Both the position numbers and the translations under genes were made by a program. DNA of 64,000 nucleotides from Pseudomonadales bacterium (lineage in GTDB: Bacteria; Pseudomonadota; Gammaproteobacteria; Pseudomonadales; UBA5518), in assembly GCA_022072145.1 (NCBI GenBank), contig JAJVIG010000043.1, positions 1-64,000 on the forward strand, given 5' to 3'. This document shows positions 16,529 through 28,821 of this stretch, piece after piece. Positions within the stretch are counted from its first letter, which is position 1, and the number at the start of each line of letters is the position of its first letter. The notes beneath the pieces were generated by a model. The model made no database searches. It worked only from the letters and a program-made list of their open reading frames with translations, and had not been told where the DNA came from.

Positions 16529-18259
16529 TCAGGCGGCCTTTTCGATCTGGCGCGTGATGACCCATTGCTGGGCAATCGACAGCAGGTTGTTCACCAGCCA
16601 GTACAGCACCAGTCCGGCCGGGAAGAACAGGAAGAACACGGTGAAGATGATCGGCATGAACTGGAAAATCCTGGCCTGCATCGGGTCCGGCGGCGGCGGA
16701 TTGAGTTTCTGCTGGAAGTACATCGACGCACCCATCAGCAGTGGCAGCACGAAATACGGATCCATCGCCGACAGGTCGCGGATCCACAACGCGAACGGCG
16801 CATGGCGCAGTTCCACGCTTTCCAGCAGCACCCAGTACAGCGCCAGGAACACCGGCATCTGGATCAGCATGGGCAGGCAGCCGCCGAGCGGGTTCACCTT
16901 CTCCTTGCGGTAGAGTTCCATCGTTTCCTGCGACAGCTTCTGACGATCGTCGCCATAGCGGTCGCGCAGTTCGAGCATGCGCGGCTGCAGCTTGCGCATC
17001 TTGGCCATCGACTTGTAGCTGGTGGCCGACAGATGGAAGAACACGGCCTTCACGAGCACCGTCAGCAGCACGATTGCCCAGCCCCAGTTGCCGATCCCGC
17101 TGCCGAGCTCGACGGACCAGCCCGCGATGTGCAGCTGTCCGGTGGCGAAGAAATACAACAGCGCGAACAGCGGCTGCGCGATCCACCACAACCAGCCGTA
17201 GTCGACCGTGAGGTCCAGCCCGGGCGAGATCTCGTACAGGCGGTACTGGTCCTTCGGTCCGGCGTAGAAACGCGCGGCGATACGTCCCGTGGTGCCGGGC
17301 GCGACGTCGATCTCCGGCGTGGTGAAGCGCCCGATATGGTCGCCGGCAGCAGTTCGGAGCATTCCGAAAGTGTGCGTGTGCTCGGGTGATGGGATCCAGG
17401 CGCCGATGAAATAGTGCTGGACCAGTGCGATCCAGCCGCCCTGGTTGTTTGCTTGCCACGGCGTCTCGGCGACGTCGTCGAAGGTGAATTTCTGGTACGG
17501 CTCGTCGGCGGTGCGCGTGGCGAAACCGATGAACGGTTTTACACCGAGCGCGCCGCCGCTGGCACCCGGATCGGGACGTCCGTCACGCTTGAGCTGTCCG
17601 AACAACGCAGCGCGCCACGGCTGGGCGCTGGTGTTGTCGATGAGGTACGCGACATCGACGACGTAGGCGCCACGGTGGAATACGAAGCGCTTGGTGATGT
17701 CGACGCCGTCGGCGCCGCGGTAGTGCAGATCGACGGTCAGTTCGTCCTGGCCGGGAGCGAGTTCGTAGGCCGGGGCCGCCGCCGTGAAGTACGGGCGTCC
17801 CTGTGCGGTATCGGTGCCGTTGGCGCCGATCAGACCGCTCATAGCGATGTAGACGGCGGTGGGGTCCTGCTGCATCAACACGAAGGGCTGGTCGGGATCT
17901 GCGATTTTCGCGTGGTGTTCGGGCAAGGCGACGCGCGTGATGTCGCCACCGAGCAGGGCGATATCGAGCAACAAGGTGTCGGTCGCGACACGGACCGCGG
18001 TGTTTGCATCGCGCGTCGCCACTGGCAGAGGCTCGGCGGCGGGAGCCGCCGCCGGCAGGTCGGTCGCCGAGGTCGGTGGTTGCGCGGGGGCGGTCGGAAT
18101 GGTCACCGGGTCGGCATCGGCGGCCGTCGCTGCGGGGGCAGCTGCGCTGGCGGCGACCGCAGCGGGTGCGTGTTCGGCACGGTACTGCACCCAGTCGATC
18201 AGGATGAAGCCCGAGACGAGGATGAGCGCGACGATCAGCAGATTGCGTTGAATGTCCAT
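16529..18259 (-). CDS. yidC: Membrane protein insertase YidC
   Basis: Inner-membrane insertase working alone or with SecYEG. 576 residues: an N-terminal transmembrane helix (residues about 6-24, RNLLIVALILVSGFILIDWVQ), an Ala/Pro-rich linker, the large periplasmic beta domain of Gram-negative YidC, then the conserved five-helix core from about residue 365 (AIVLLTVLVKAVFFHLS, then MPVFLALYWVLLESVELR and the final TM ending ITRQIEKAA). The start lies 1 bp from the yidD stop, so the genes are coupled. Confidence 0.97.
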   Translation of the reverse strand: MDIQRNLLIVALILVSGFILIDWVQYRAEHAPAAVAASAAAPAATAADADPVTIPTAPAQPPTSATDLPAAAPAAEPLPVATRDANTAVRVATDTLLLDIALLGGDITRVALPEHHAKIADPDQPFVLMQQDPTAVYIAMSGLIGANGTDTAQGRPYFTAAAPAYELAPGQDELTVDLHYRGADGVDITKRFVFHRGAYVVDVAYLIDNTSAQPWRAALFGQLKRDGRPDPGASGGALGVKPFIGFATRTADEPYQKFTFDDVAETPWQANNQGGWIALVQHYFIGAWIPSPEHTHTFGMLRTAAGDHIGRFTTPEIDVAPGTTGRIAARFYAGPKDQYRLYEISPGLDLTVDYGWLWWIAQPLFALLYFFATGQLHIAGWSVELGSGIGNWGWAIVLLTVLVKAVFFHLSATSYKSMAKMRKLQPRMLELRDRYGDDRQKLSQETMELYRKEKVNPLGGCLPMLIQMPVFLALYWVLLESVELRHAPFALWIRDLSAMDPYFVLPLLMGASMYFQQKLNPPPPDPMQARIFQFMPIIFTVFFLFFPAGLVLYWLVNNLLSIAQQWVITRQIEKAA

Positions 18260-18511
18260 TTAGCTGCGGGATTCCGGGCTCGGGTTGACAGGGCTCGCGC
18301 GCGTCGGGCGCGGTTCAGGGACGGGGTCATGGCCACCGGCGCACCACGGGTGACAGCGCGACAGCCGACGCAGCGCTAGCCAGGCGCCGGCCAGCGGACC
18401 GTGCGTCAGTATCGCTTCGCGGGCGTAGCGGGAACAGGTCGGATCGAAGCGGCAGTGCTGGCCGATCCAGGGACTGAGCAGATAACGGTAGGCGTCGATG
18501 ACGCCGATCAT
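18260..18511 (-). CDS. yidD: Membrane protein insertion efficiency factor YidD
   Basis: Small amphipathic membrane-associated protein that assists YidC. The 83-residue product contains the family signature YRYLLSPWIGQHCRFDPTCS, followed by RRLSRCHPWCAGGHDPVP. The start at 18511 was chosen because it overlaps the rnpA stop (TGATG) and gives the usual length. A longer frame from 18580 would overlap rnpA by 70 bp. Confidence 0.92.
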   Translation of the reverse strand: MIGVIDAYRYLLSPWIGQHCRFDPTCSRYAREAILTHGPLAGAWLALRRLSRCHPWCAGGHDPVPEPRPTRASPVNPSPESRS

Positions 18512-18906
18512 CACGGCGACGCAGGCGTGTCGCACGATGCGGCCGGGGTTGTTCGCGATACCTTGCCGAGCCGGGTCCATGACTTCGCCAGACTCCCGCT
18601 GATGGAGGCGTTGTCGAGTTCAGCGATGCCGCGCCGCGCCAGCACGATGATATCGAGGCCCGCCAGCACGTCGAGGTGGTGCCGGTAGGATTCCCGGATC
18701 AGGCGCTTGATCCGGTTGCGCGACGATGCGAGCCGGCAGTTCTTCTTGCCGACGACGATACCGAGTCGCGGATGCTCCAGTCCGTTCGCCCGGGACAGCA
18801 CCAGCAGTTCGCGCAACGAGACACGGGCCTCGGCGCCGTCGAAAACGGCCTTGAACTGCGTGCTGTCCAGCAGGCGCACCTGCCGGGGAAAGCGCGCGCC
18901 CGTCAT
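18511..18906 (-). CDS. rnpA: Ribonuclease P protein component
   Basis: Protein subunit of RNase P, which matures tRNA 5' ends together with the rnpB RNA. The 131-residue product carries the family motif RNRIKRLIRESYR in the middle and starts with the usual basic-aromatic N terminus (FPRQVRLLDSTQFKAVF). It follows rpmH by 20 bp and overlaps yidD by one base, the standard rpmH-rnpA-yidD-yidC-mnmE operon. The last 25 residues are low in conservation, so the protein is slightly long for the family. Confidence 0.95.
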   Translation of the reverse strand: MTGARFPRQVRLLDSTQFKAVFDGAEARVSLRELLVLSRANGLEHPRLGIVVGKKNCRLASSRNRIKRLIRESYRHHLDVLAGLDIIVLARRGIAELDNASISGSLAKSWTRLGKVSRTTPAASCDTPASP

Positions 18907-18926
18907 GCATCGCCGATGCTGTTCGC

Positions 18927-19061
18927 TCAGGCGGACAGCCGCTTGCGGCCCTTGGCACGACGGCGGCTGAGCACCAACCGGCCGTTGCGGGTCGCCATGC
19001 GTGCGCGAAAACCGTGGGTACGCTTGCGCTTCAGATTGCTCGGCTGGAAAGTTCTCTTCAT
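18927..19061 (-). CDS. rpmH: 50S ribosomal protein L34
   Basis: A 44-residue basic ribosomal protein, [18 protein letters not shown] at the N terminus and [10 protein letters not shown] at the end, nearly identical to the family. The frame is open further upstream, but the methionine at 19061 is the universal start. First gene of the leftward operon that leads to mnmE. Confidence 0.97.
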   Translation of the reverse strand: MKRTFQPSNLKRKRTHGFRARMATRNGRLVLSRRRAKGRKRLSA

Positions 19062-19117
19062 GGTCGTTCGCCTCATTCCCGGGGCTGGTTGGCCCGGATC
19101 GTCGAAAAAGACGCGGG

Positions 19118-19146
19118 ATTCTAGTGAAATCCGCTCAGTTGGGCAA
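19118..19146 (-). promoter_or_regulatory. Predicted sigma-70 promoter of rpmH operon
   Basis: On the minus strand, TTGCCC (19141-19146) and TAGAAT (19118-19123) are separated by 17 bp, a good match to -35 and -10 elements. Transcription would start near 19111 and give a leader of about 50 bases before rpmH. Confidence 0.6.
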
Positions 19147-19415
19147 ATGAAAGCTGTTCCCGGCAGTGGAATTATTGCCTGCCCCCGATGGCCCGATGGA
19201 GCGGGCAGCAAGGGGCGCAACCGATGGCCCCTCCTTCGTCCAACTTCGGGACGATCTTGCCATCATCTGTGGACAAGTTGCAAAAACATTTGCCCATCAA
19301 TGGGTTGGAATACGAACAAGCGGCGGGAATGCGGTGCGCCGTGTGGTATGTCCGGTTGAAGGTGCCGATGCGAGCGGACCGTGGTGGCACAGGAAGCAAA
19401 CAGGAGACTCAGAAT

Positions 19416-19435
19416 ATATACACATGTTATCAACA
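19416..19435 (+). promoter_or_regulatory. Paired DnaA boxes, left cluster
   Basis: ATATACACA (19416-19424) and TTATCAACA (19427-19435) each differ by one base from the consensus TTWTNCACA, in the same orientation and two bases apart. A third box-like sequence, TGTGGACAA (reverse strand, one mismatch), lies at 19268-19276. Confidence 0.55.
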
Positions 19436-19478
19436 GAAATGATTTCCTCACGCCAGTTTCGCGTTCGTCATCCAGCCT

Positions 19479-19537
19479 GATTGTTTATTTGTAACGTTAT
19501 GATAAAGAACAGAAAAGCAACAAATGAAAATTTTTCT
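19479..19537. other. AT-rich candidate DNA unwinding element
   Basis: This 59-bp stretch is the most AT-rich in the interval (runs such as TTGTTTATTTG and AATGAAAATTTTTC) in an otherwise GC-rich chromosome. It is flanked on both sides by DnaA boxes. The role is inferred from composition and position. Confidence 0.5.
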
Positions 19538-19544
19538 GCGGTCG

Positions 19545-19566
19545 TGTGTATAAGTTCTGTGGAAAA
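19545..19566 (-). promoter_or_regulatory. Paired DnaA boxes, right cluster
   Basis: On the minus strand, TTATACACA (19545-19553) and TTTTCCACA (19558-19566) both fit TTWTNCACA exactly. They sit about 110 bp before the dnaA start, where they could serve both initiation and dnaA autoregulation. Confidence 0.7.
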
Positions 19567-19676
19567 CGATACACTGCGCGCGCCAAGTTATTCAGGGTCA
19601 CCGGCACCGTTGCGGAGATCGTAGGTGGGACAATAACAACGTGCGTCGATCGGCGGTTTCGTACGATGCCTTCGGG

Positions 19677-21104
19677 ATGAGTCAGAGGATGGATGTGACC
19701 TGGCAGCGCTGCAGCAGCTTTCTGCGTGACGAGATGCCTCCGCAGCAGTTCAACACCTGGATACGGCCGCTGCGGGCGCAGGAAGACGCCGCCGAATTGC
19801 ACCTGATCGCGCCCAACCGGTTCGTGAAGGACTGGGTCCGGGAGAAGTATTTCGACCGCATCCGGCAGTTGGTGATCGAGGTTTCGGGCGGACGCATCGC
19901 GTCGGTGCAACTCGAGACGCAGACGCAGGACCCGCTCGCACGCGCGCCGCTCGTGGAGCGCAGCGCCACGCCGGCGGCCGAACCGCGCCAGCTGGCGTCG
20001 ATCGCAGCGGTGGCGGCCGAGTCCGCGCCGATGGTGCCGGTTGCGATGAGTCGCAAATCGGACGCCGAGATCACGCCGCGGCACAACAACTTCCTGGTCG
20101 AGAACTACACCTTCCAGAGTTTCGTCGAGGGCAAGAGCAACCAGCTTGCGCGGGCGGCCGCGCAGCAGGTGGCTGCCAATCCGGGCGGCTCGTACAACCC
20201 GTTGTTCATCTACGGCGGCGTCGGGCTCGGCAAGACGCACCTGATGCACGCGGTCGGCAACGCGCTGCTCGAGCGTAACCCGAAGGCGCGCATCGTCTAC
20301 CTGCACTCGGAGCGTTTCGTCGCCGATATGGTCAAGGCGTTGCAGCTCAACGCGATCAACGACTTCAAGCGTTATTACCGTTCAGTGGACGCGCTGCTGA
20401 TCGACGACATCCAGTTTTTCGCCAACAAGGAACGCTCGCAGGAAGAATTCTTCCATACTTTCAATGCCTTGCTCGAGGGCGGGCAACAGATGATCCTGAC
20501 CTGCGACCGCTACCCGAAGGAGATCGACGGGCTCGAGGAGCGCTTGAAGTCGCGTTTTGGCTGGGGGTTGACGGTGGCCGTGGAGCCACCGGAGCTGGAG
20601 ACACGCGTTGCCATATTAATGAAGAAGGCCGAGCAGGGCGGCATCGATCTGCCGGCGGACGCGGCGTTCTTCGTGGCGCAGCGCATCAAGTCGAACGTGC
20701 GCGAACTCGAGGGGGCGCTGAAGCGCGTGATCGCCAGCGCCCAGTTCATGAACCGGCGCATCGACATCGAGCTGGTCAAGGAATCACTGAAGGACCTGCT
20801 GGCACTGCAGGATCGCCAGGTCAGTCTGGACAACATCCAGCGCACGGCGGCGGAATACTACAAGATCAAGCTCTCCGATCTGTTGTCGAAGCGACGCAGC
20901 CGTTCGGTGGCGCGGCCGCGCCAGCTCGCGATGGCGCTGGCGAAGGAATTGACGAATCACAGTCTGCCGGAGATCGGTGAGGCGTTCGGGGGCAGGGATC
21001 ACACGACAGTTCTGCATGCTTGCAAGAAAATCAAGGAGTTGCGCGAATCCGACGCGGATATTCGCGAAGATTACAAGAACCTCTACCGGCTGTTGTCGAC
21101 CTGA
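19677..21104 (+). CDS. dnaA: Chromosomal replication initiator DnaA
   Basis: AAA+ ATPase that binds DnaA boxes and opens oriC. Domain I starts [21 protein letters not shown]. The Walker [11 protein letters not shown] and Walker [10 protein letters not shown] lie in domain III. The C-terminal helix-turn-helix carries the DnaA signature [18 protein letters not shown] at 19677 gives 475 residues and the typical N terminus; an upstream GTG in frame at 19641 would add 12 unconserved residues. It is followed by dnaN after 63 bp. Confidence 0.97.
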   Translation: MSQRMDVTWQRCSSFLRDEMPPQQFNTWIRPLRAQEDAAELHLIAPNRFVKDWVREKYFDRIRQLVIEVSGGRIASVQLETQTQDPLARAPLVERSATPAAEPRQLASIAAVAAESAPMVPVAMSRKSDAEITPRHNNFLVENYTFQSFVEGKSNQLARAAAQQVAANPGGSYNPLFIYGGVGLGKTHLMHAVGNALLERNPKARIVYLHSERFVADMVKALQLNAINDFKRYYRSVDALLIDDIQFFANKERSQEEFFHTFNALLEGGQQMILTCDRYPKEIDGLEERLKSRFGWGLTVAVEPPELETRVAILMKKAEQGGIDLPADAAFFVAQRIKSNVRELEGALKRVIASAQFMNRRIDIELVKESLKDLLALQDRQVSLDNIQRTAAEYYKIKLSDLLSKRRSRSVARPRQLAMALAKELTNHSLPEIGEAFGGRDHTTVLHACKKIKELRESDADIREDYKNLYRLLST

Positions 21105-21167
21105 GGATCCGGGCGCGATGCATGGAAGCGGGGCCGGGGTCAGATACTCACTGCGGAGACTCGATGC

Positions 21168-22277
21168 ATGAAATTTGCGATTTCCCGGGATACCTTGCTG
21201 AAACCGCTGAGCCTGGTTGCCGGTGTTGTGGAAAGACGCCAGACGCTGGCGATCCTGTCGAACGTGTTGATCACGCTCGACGGTGACCGACTCACGCTGA
21301 CCGGCACGGACACAGAGGTCGAGTTCGCCGCCCGGATCACGCTGCCGGATCCCGGCGAGAGCGGCGAGATCACGGTACCGGCGCGCAAGCTGGCCGATAT
21401 CTGCAAATCGCTGCCGGAAGCCGGGCGGCTCGAGTTCACACTCGACGGCGAGCGGCTGCAACTGCGTTGTGGTCGCAGCCGCTTCACGCTGTCGACGTTG
21501 CCGGCCAGTGAGTTTCCGAATACGGAGCAAGCGGATGGCTCGGTAGAGTTCACGATGAGCCAGGTACGGCTCAGACAGCTGATCGACCGCACGGCGTTCT
21601 CGATGGCACAGCAGGACGTGCGCTACTACCTGAACGGCATGCTGTTCGAGCTGACGCCGAGTCGGCTGCGCACCGTGGCCACCGACGGACACCGTCTTGC
21701 GATGGCGACCTTCTGCGGCGAGATGGGCGGTGTGCGGGCCGATGCGCAGGTGATCCTGCCGCGCAAGGGGGTGCTCGAGCTGCTGCGCCTGCTGCAGGAT
21801 CCGGCCGAGGACGTGCGCGTCGTGCTCGGCGGCAACCACTTCCACGCGATCACGCCGGAATTCACCTTCACGTCGAAGCTGGTCGATGGCAAGTTTCCCG
21901 ATTATGAGCGTGTGCTGCCACGCGAGGCCGACAAACGGATGATCGGCTCCAGGGTCGAGCTGAGGGATGCACTGGCACGCACCGCGATCCTGTCGAACGA
22001 GAAGTATCGCGGCGTGCGGCTGATATTCGACGACGGCAACGTACAGATCCTGGCGAACAACCCCGAGCAGGAAGAGGCCGAGGAGCAAGTGGGCGTGAGC
22101 TACAACGGTGCACGCGTCGAGATCGGTTTCAACGTCGGCTACCTGATCGACGTGCTGAGCGCGCTTGGCAGCGAGGAAGTGCAGTTCCAGTTGTCGGACG
22201 GCAGCCGCAGCGTGCTGATCGACGATCCCGCGGCGGGCGGGGAAGCGTTGTACGTCGTGATGCCGATGCGACTCTGA
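21168..22277 (+). CDS. dnaN: DNA polymerase III sliding clamp (beta subunit)
   Basis: Ring-forming processivity factor, 369 residues. Starts MKFAISRDTLLKPLSLVAGVVERR and ends with the conserved VVMPMRL, both typical of the family. Three clamp domains are present at full length. A GGAG ribosome-binding site lies about 8 bp before the ATG. It lies in the dnaA-dnaN-recF-gyrB series. Confidence 0.97.
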   Translation: MKFAISRDTLLKPLSLVAGVVERRQTLAILSNVLITLDGDRLTLTGTDTEVEFAARITLPDPGESGEITVPARKLADICKSLPEAGRLEFTLDGERLQLRCGRSRFTLSTLPASEFPNTEQADGSVEFTMSQVRLRQLIDRTAFSMAQQDVRYYLNGMLFELTPSRLRTVATDGHRLAMATFCGEMGGVRADAQVILPRKGVLELLRLLQDPAEDVRVVLGGNHFHAITPEFTFTSKLVDGKFPDYERVLPREADKRMIGSRVELRDALARTAILSNEKYRGVRLIFDDGNVQILANNPEQEEAEEQVGVSYNGARVEIGFNVGYLIDVLSALGSEEVQFQLSDGSRSVLIDDPAAGGEALYVVMPMRL

Positions 22278-22300
22278 ACTACTCCAACACTGCACGCAGG

Positions 22301-25844
<3,544 letters not shown>

Positions 25845-25866
25845 ATTCCGGCTCGCCGATCGACGT

Positions 25867-25882
25867 CGCGCCATCGGGCGCG
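25867..25882 (+). terminator. Weak GC hairpin after gyrB
   Basis: A perfect 6-bp stem CGCGCC-ATCG-GGCGCG lies 22 bp after the gyrB stop, without a T-run. The rest of the 160 bp to the next gene shows nothing else I can support. Confidence 0.25.
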
Positions 25883-26006
25883 GCCAAGCCAGCGATGCAG
25901 ACTATGCGCGCGGGTTCCTGGCTGACATAATGGTCAGGTCGACTGACGAAAAGAGCAATCGCAAGGCCATGCCGGGCCTTGGACGCGCGGCCATCGGAAA
26001 CACGCC

Positions 26007-26879
26007 ATGCAAGAACAAGAACAGCTGCGCTTCGCGCAGCGCTACGGCCCCTGGGCGTTCGTGGCCGGTGGCTCGGAAGGAATCGGGCGCAGCTTCGCCG
26101 AACAGCTCGCGGCGCGCGGTCTCGACCTGATCCTCACGGCACGCCGGCAGGCTCCGCTCGATGAGGTGGCGGCGGCGGTCTCGCGCACCTACGGTGTGCG
26201 GGTGAGCACGCACGCGCTCGATCTGACGGCACCCGATCTCGGCGCGCGTGCCGCGGCAATCGTCGGTGAGCGTGAGGTCGGCATGCTGGTCTACAACGCC
26301 GGTGCCACCCATGGGGCAGGCTTCCTGGTCGACGACGAGCTCGACAAGGCGCTCGGCCTGGTGCGCCTGAACTGCATCGGTCCGTTGACACTGGTGCATC
26401 TGCTCGGCTCGCGCATGAAGGAGCGCGGACGTGGCGGCATCATCCTGATGTCGTCGTTGTCGGCGCTCGCCGGCGGCGGGTACGTCGCCACCTACGCAGC
26501 AACCAAGTCCTTCGACAAGGTGCTGGCCGAAGGACTGTGGTGGGAGCTGGGTGCCAGCGGCGTCGACGTGCTCGGTCTGCTGGCGGGCGCCACCACCACA
26601 CCGGCGATGGAGCGCTCCAGCGTGCGCTTCGATCGCAGCGACGTACCCGAGGCGAACGCGGCCGTGCAGACACTCGGAATCGTCCCGATGAGTTCCGGCG
26701 ACGTGGCGCGCGAGGCGCTGGAGCAGCTCGGGCAGGGACCGGTCTGGATCGCGGGCGAGCGCAATCGCGCGACGGCCGAGCGCATCGCTGCCACGCCGCG
26801 TGCCGAAGCGGTTCGCCTGATGAGCGAGGCCAGCGCCAGGCTGCACGGCCTCGCGATCCCCGAGCGCCGGCGGCGCTGA
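26007..26879 (+). CDS. Short-chain dehydrogenase/reductase (SDR)
   Basis: NAD(P)-dependent oxidoreductase of the classical SDR fold, 290 residues. The cofactor motif GGSEGIG is at 21-27, NAG at 97-99, and the catalytic residues are Ser150, Tyr163 and Lys167 (YAATK). The alanine- and arginine-rich C-terminal tail is not informative. The substrate is unknown. It is followed by an LLM oxidoreductase and an SMP-30 lactonase-like gene on the same strand, suggesting a small catabolic operon placed after gyrB. Confidence 0.88.
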   Translation: MQEQEQLRFAQRYGPWAFVAGGSEGIGRSFAEQLAARGLDLILTARRQAPLDEVAAAVSRTYGVRVSTHALDLTAPDLGARAAAIVGEREVGMLVYNAGATHGAGFLVDDELDKALGLVRLNCIGPLTLVHLLGSRMKERGRGGIILMSSLSALAGGGYVATYAATKSFDKVLAEGLWWELGASGVDVLGLLAGATTTPAMERSSVRFDRSDVPEANAAVQTLGIVPMSSGDVAREALEQLGQGPVWIAGERNRATAERIAATPRAEAVRLMSEASARLHGLAIPERRRR

Positions 26880-26896
26880 GTTCGGGCACCTTCGAC

Positions 26897-27916
26897 GTGA
26901 AAGTCTGGCTCACCCTGGACATGAACCTGGAGCTCGCCGACGTGCCCGCGCAGGCGCGGCGCGCCGAAGCGCTGGGCTGCGATGTGGTCACGGTGGCGGA
27001 TGTGGCGCACGACGCGCTGCTCGGCGCGCATGCGGCGATTGCCGCGACCTCGCGCGTCGGGGTGGCGACCAGTGGCCTGGTGTGTTTCGCGCGCAGCCCG
27101 ATGGTGACCGCGGTGGGCACGTGGAACCTCGCGGCACTCTCGGGTGGACGCTTTCGTCTCGGGCTCAGCTCGCTGGTGCCGCAGATGCTGGTCGGCAAGT
27201 ATGCGGTGCCGTGGCATCCGCCGGCCGCGCGCATGCGCGAGTACCTCGGTGCGCTCGGCGCGATCTGGAATTCCTGGCAGCACGACGTGCCTTTGCATTT
27301 CGAGGGCGCGTACTATCGGCTGAACCGCCAGAACTGGTGGACGCGCCCGAAGCCGCTGCCGGATGCGCGCATCCCGGTGCATCTCGGCGCGATCGGTCCC
27401 CTGATGAGCACTCTCGCCGGCGCCAGCGCGGACGGCCTGCTCACGCATCCTGCCGCCACCACCGTGCGCTACCTCGAGGAGGTCACGCGTGCGCGCATCC
27501 ACCAGGGCGAGCGCAGCGCCGGCCGGCCGCCTGGCAGCGTGGCGTTGATAGCGGCTCCGGTCTGTGCCACCGGCAACTCCGACGCCGAGGTACGCGCACA
27601 GCGCGAACAACGGCGCGAGATGCTCGCGATCAACCTCTCGACACCGCACTACTGGGGGGCGCTGGAGCTGCACGGCAACAAGGCGACCGGCGAGAAACTG
27701 CGCGCGCTGGTGCGCGCGAATCGCTGGGATCTGCTGGCCGCCGAGATCGATGACGAACTGCTCGACACGCTGGTGCCCGCCGCCACGTGGGACCGGTTGG
27801 CGTCCGAGTTGCGACGCCGCTTCGACGGACTCGTCGACGGCCTGTGCCTGCCGCTGCCGGTCGAGGACCGCGACGACGCCCGCCTCGCGCAGCTGATCGA
27901 GGCGCTGCGGGAGTGA
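26897..27916 (+). CDS. LLM-class (probable F420-dependent) oxidoreductase
   Basis: Luciferase-like monooxygenase-fold TIM-barrel enzyme of about 339 residues. It begins VKVWLTLDMNLELADVPAQARRAE and contains segments typical of the F420-dependent branch: GVATSGLVCFARSP, then GRFRLGLSS, then RIPVHLGAIGPLM. Which flavin or deazaflavin it uses cannot be read from the sequence. GTG at 26897 was chosen because it lies just after the SDR stop and starts the first beta strand. The stop overlaps the next start as GTGA. Confidence 0.8.
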   Translation: MKVWLTLDMNLELADVPAQARRAEALGCDVVTVADVAHDALLGAHAAIAATSRVGVATSGLVCFARSPMVTAVGTWNLAALSGGRFRLGLSSLVPQMLVGKYAVPWHPPAARMREYLGALGAIWNSWQHDVPLHFEGAYYRLNRQNWWTRPKPLPDARIPVHLGAIGPLMSTLAGASADGLLTHPAATTVRYLEEVTRARIHQGERSAGRPPGSVALIAAPVCATGNSDAEVRAQREQRREMLAINLSTPHYWGALELHGNKATGEKLRALVRANRWDLLAAEIDDELLDTLVPAATWDRLASELRRRFDGLVDGLCLPLPVEDRDDARLAQLIEALRE

Positions 27917-28818
27917 GCACCACGCGCGTCGTTGCCACCGGACTGGCCGTCCCCGAAGGACCCATTGCGCTCCACGACGGCTCGCTGATCGTGGTCGAAA
28001 TACTCGGCGGCCGCCTCAGCCGGATCGAGCCCGACGGCAGCGCACACCTCGTCGCCCACACCGGTGGCGGCCCGAACGGCGCGGCGCCGGGGCCAAACAA
28101 GACCATTTATGTGTGCAACAACGGCGGCTCGGCGTGGATCGAACGCGATGGGCTGCGCGTCCCGATTGCCGAGGCGCCACCCGACGCCCGGCCCGGTTCG
28201 ATCCAGCGGGTGGATCCGCGCACGGGCGCCGTGACGACCCTGTACACCGAGGTCGACGGCAACCCGCTGCGGGCGCCGAACGATCTGGTGTTCGATGCGC
28301 ACGGTGGCTTCTGGTTCACCGACTACGGCAAGGTGCATGCACGGACCCGCGACCGCGGAGCGGTGTGCTACGCACGCGCCGACGGCAGCGCGATCACCGA
28401 GGTGATCGCGCCGCTGGACAGTCCCAACGGCATCGGACTGTCGCCGGACGAACGCTTCCTGTATGTGGCGGAAACCTATACCGGCAATATCCTGCGCTTC
28501 GGGATCGACACGCCCGGTTGCGTGCTGCCCGCAACCGAAACGCTGCTTGCACGAGCCGCTGCCGGTCGCTACCCCGACAGTCTTGCCGTCGACGGCGCCG
28601 GCAACGTCTGCGTGGCGACCGCGGGAAGCGGCGGCATCATGGTGATCGCCGCCGACGGATCGACGGTGGAGTACATCGAGGTTCCGGATCCGCTCACCTC
28701 GAATATCTGCTTCGGCGGCGCGGATCTGTGCACGGCGTACGTGACGTGTGGCCTGGCGGGAAGTGTGCTCGCGTTGCGCTGGCCGCGCCCCGGCAAGGCG
28801 CTGCACCACGCGTATTAG
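27913..28818 (+). CDS. SMP-30/gluconolactonase-like beta-propeller protein
   Basis: Six-bladed propeller hydrolase of the SMP-30/gluconolactonase/LRE family, 301 residues. Diagnostic segments are PEGPIA near the start (metal ligand Glu), NDLVFDAHGGFWFTD in the middle, and SPNGIGLSPDERFLYVAET with YPDSLAVDGAGN later. These carry the Glu, Asn and Asp residues that bind the catalytic divalent metal. The GTG start overlaps the preceding stop. It probably acts on a lactone or ester in the same pathway as the SDR and LLM genes; the substrate is unknown. Confidence 0.87.
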   Translation: MSTTRVVATGLAVPEGPIALHDGSLIVVEILGGRLSRIEPDGSAHLVAHTGGGPNGAAPGPNKTIYVCNNGGSAWIERDGLRVPIAEAPPDARPGSIQRVDPRTGAVTTLYTEVDGNPLRAPNDLVFDAHGGFWFTDYGKVHARTRDRGAVCYARADGSAITEVIAPLDSPNGIGLSPDERFLYVAETYTGNILRFGIDTPGCVLPATETLLARAAAGRYPDSLAVDGAGNVCVATAGSGGIMVIAADGSTVEYIEVPDPLTSNICFGGADLCTAYVTCGLAGSVLALRWPRPGKALHHAY

Positions 28819-28821
28819 GGC

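Larger units (their letters stand above)
19147..19676. other. oriC: Chromosomal replication origin region (oriC)
   Basis: The rpmH-dnaA interval is the usual oriC position in gammaproteobacteria such as Pseudomonas. It contains DnaA boxes at 19268-19276, 19416-19424, 19427-19435, 19545-19553 and 19558-19566. An AT-rich segment at about 19479-19537 is a candidate unwinding element. Gene direction diverges from here (rpmH leftward, dnaA rightward). No gene is supported in the 530 bp. The dnaA promoter must lie in the right part, but I cannot place it confidently. Confidence 0.85.

Noticed and set aside
18512-18580. Longer start for yidD
   Set aside because: Lies inside rnpA and gives an atypical N terminus; the TGATG overlap start is preferred.
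19567-19640. dnaA promoter near GATACACT
   Set aside because: A -10-like hexamer is present but no -35 at correct spacing; not enough to call.
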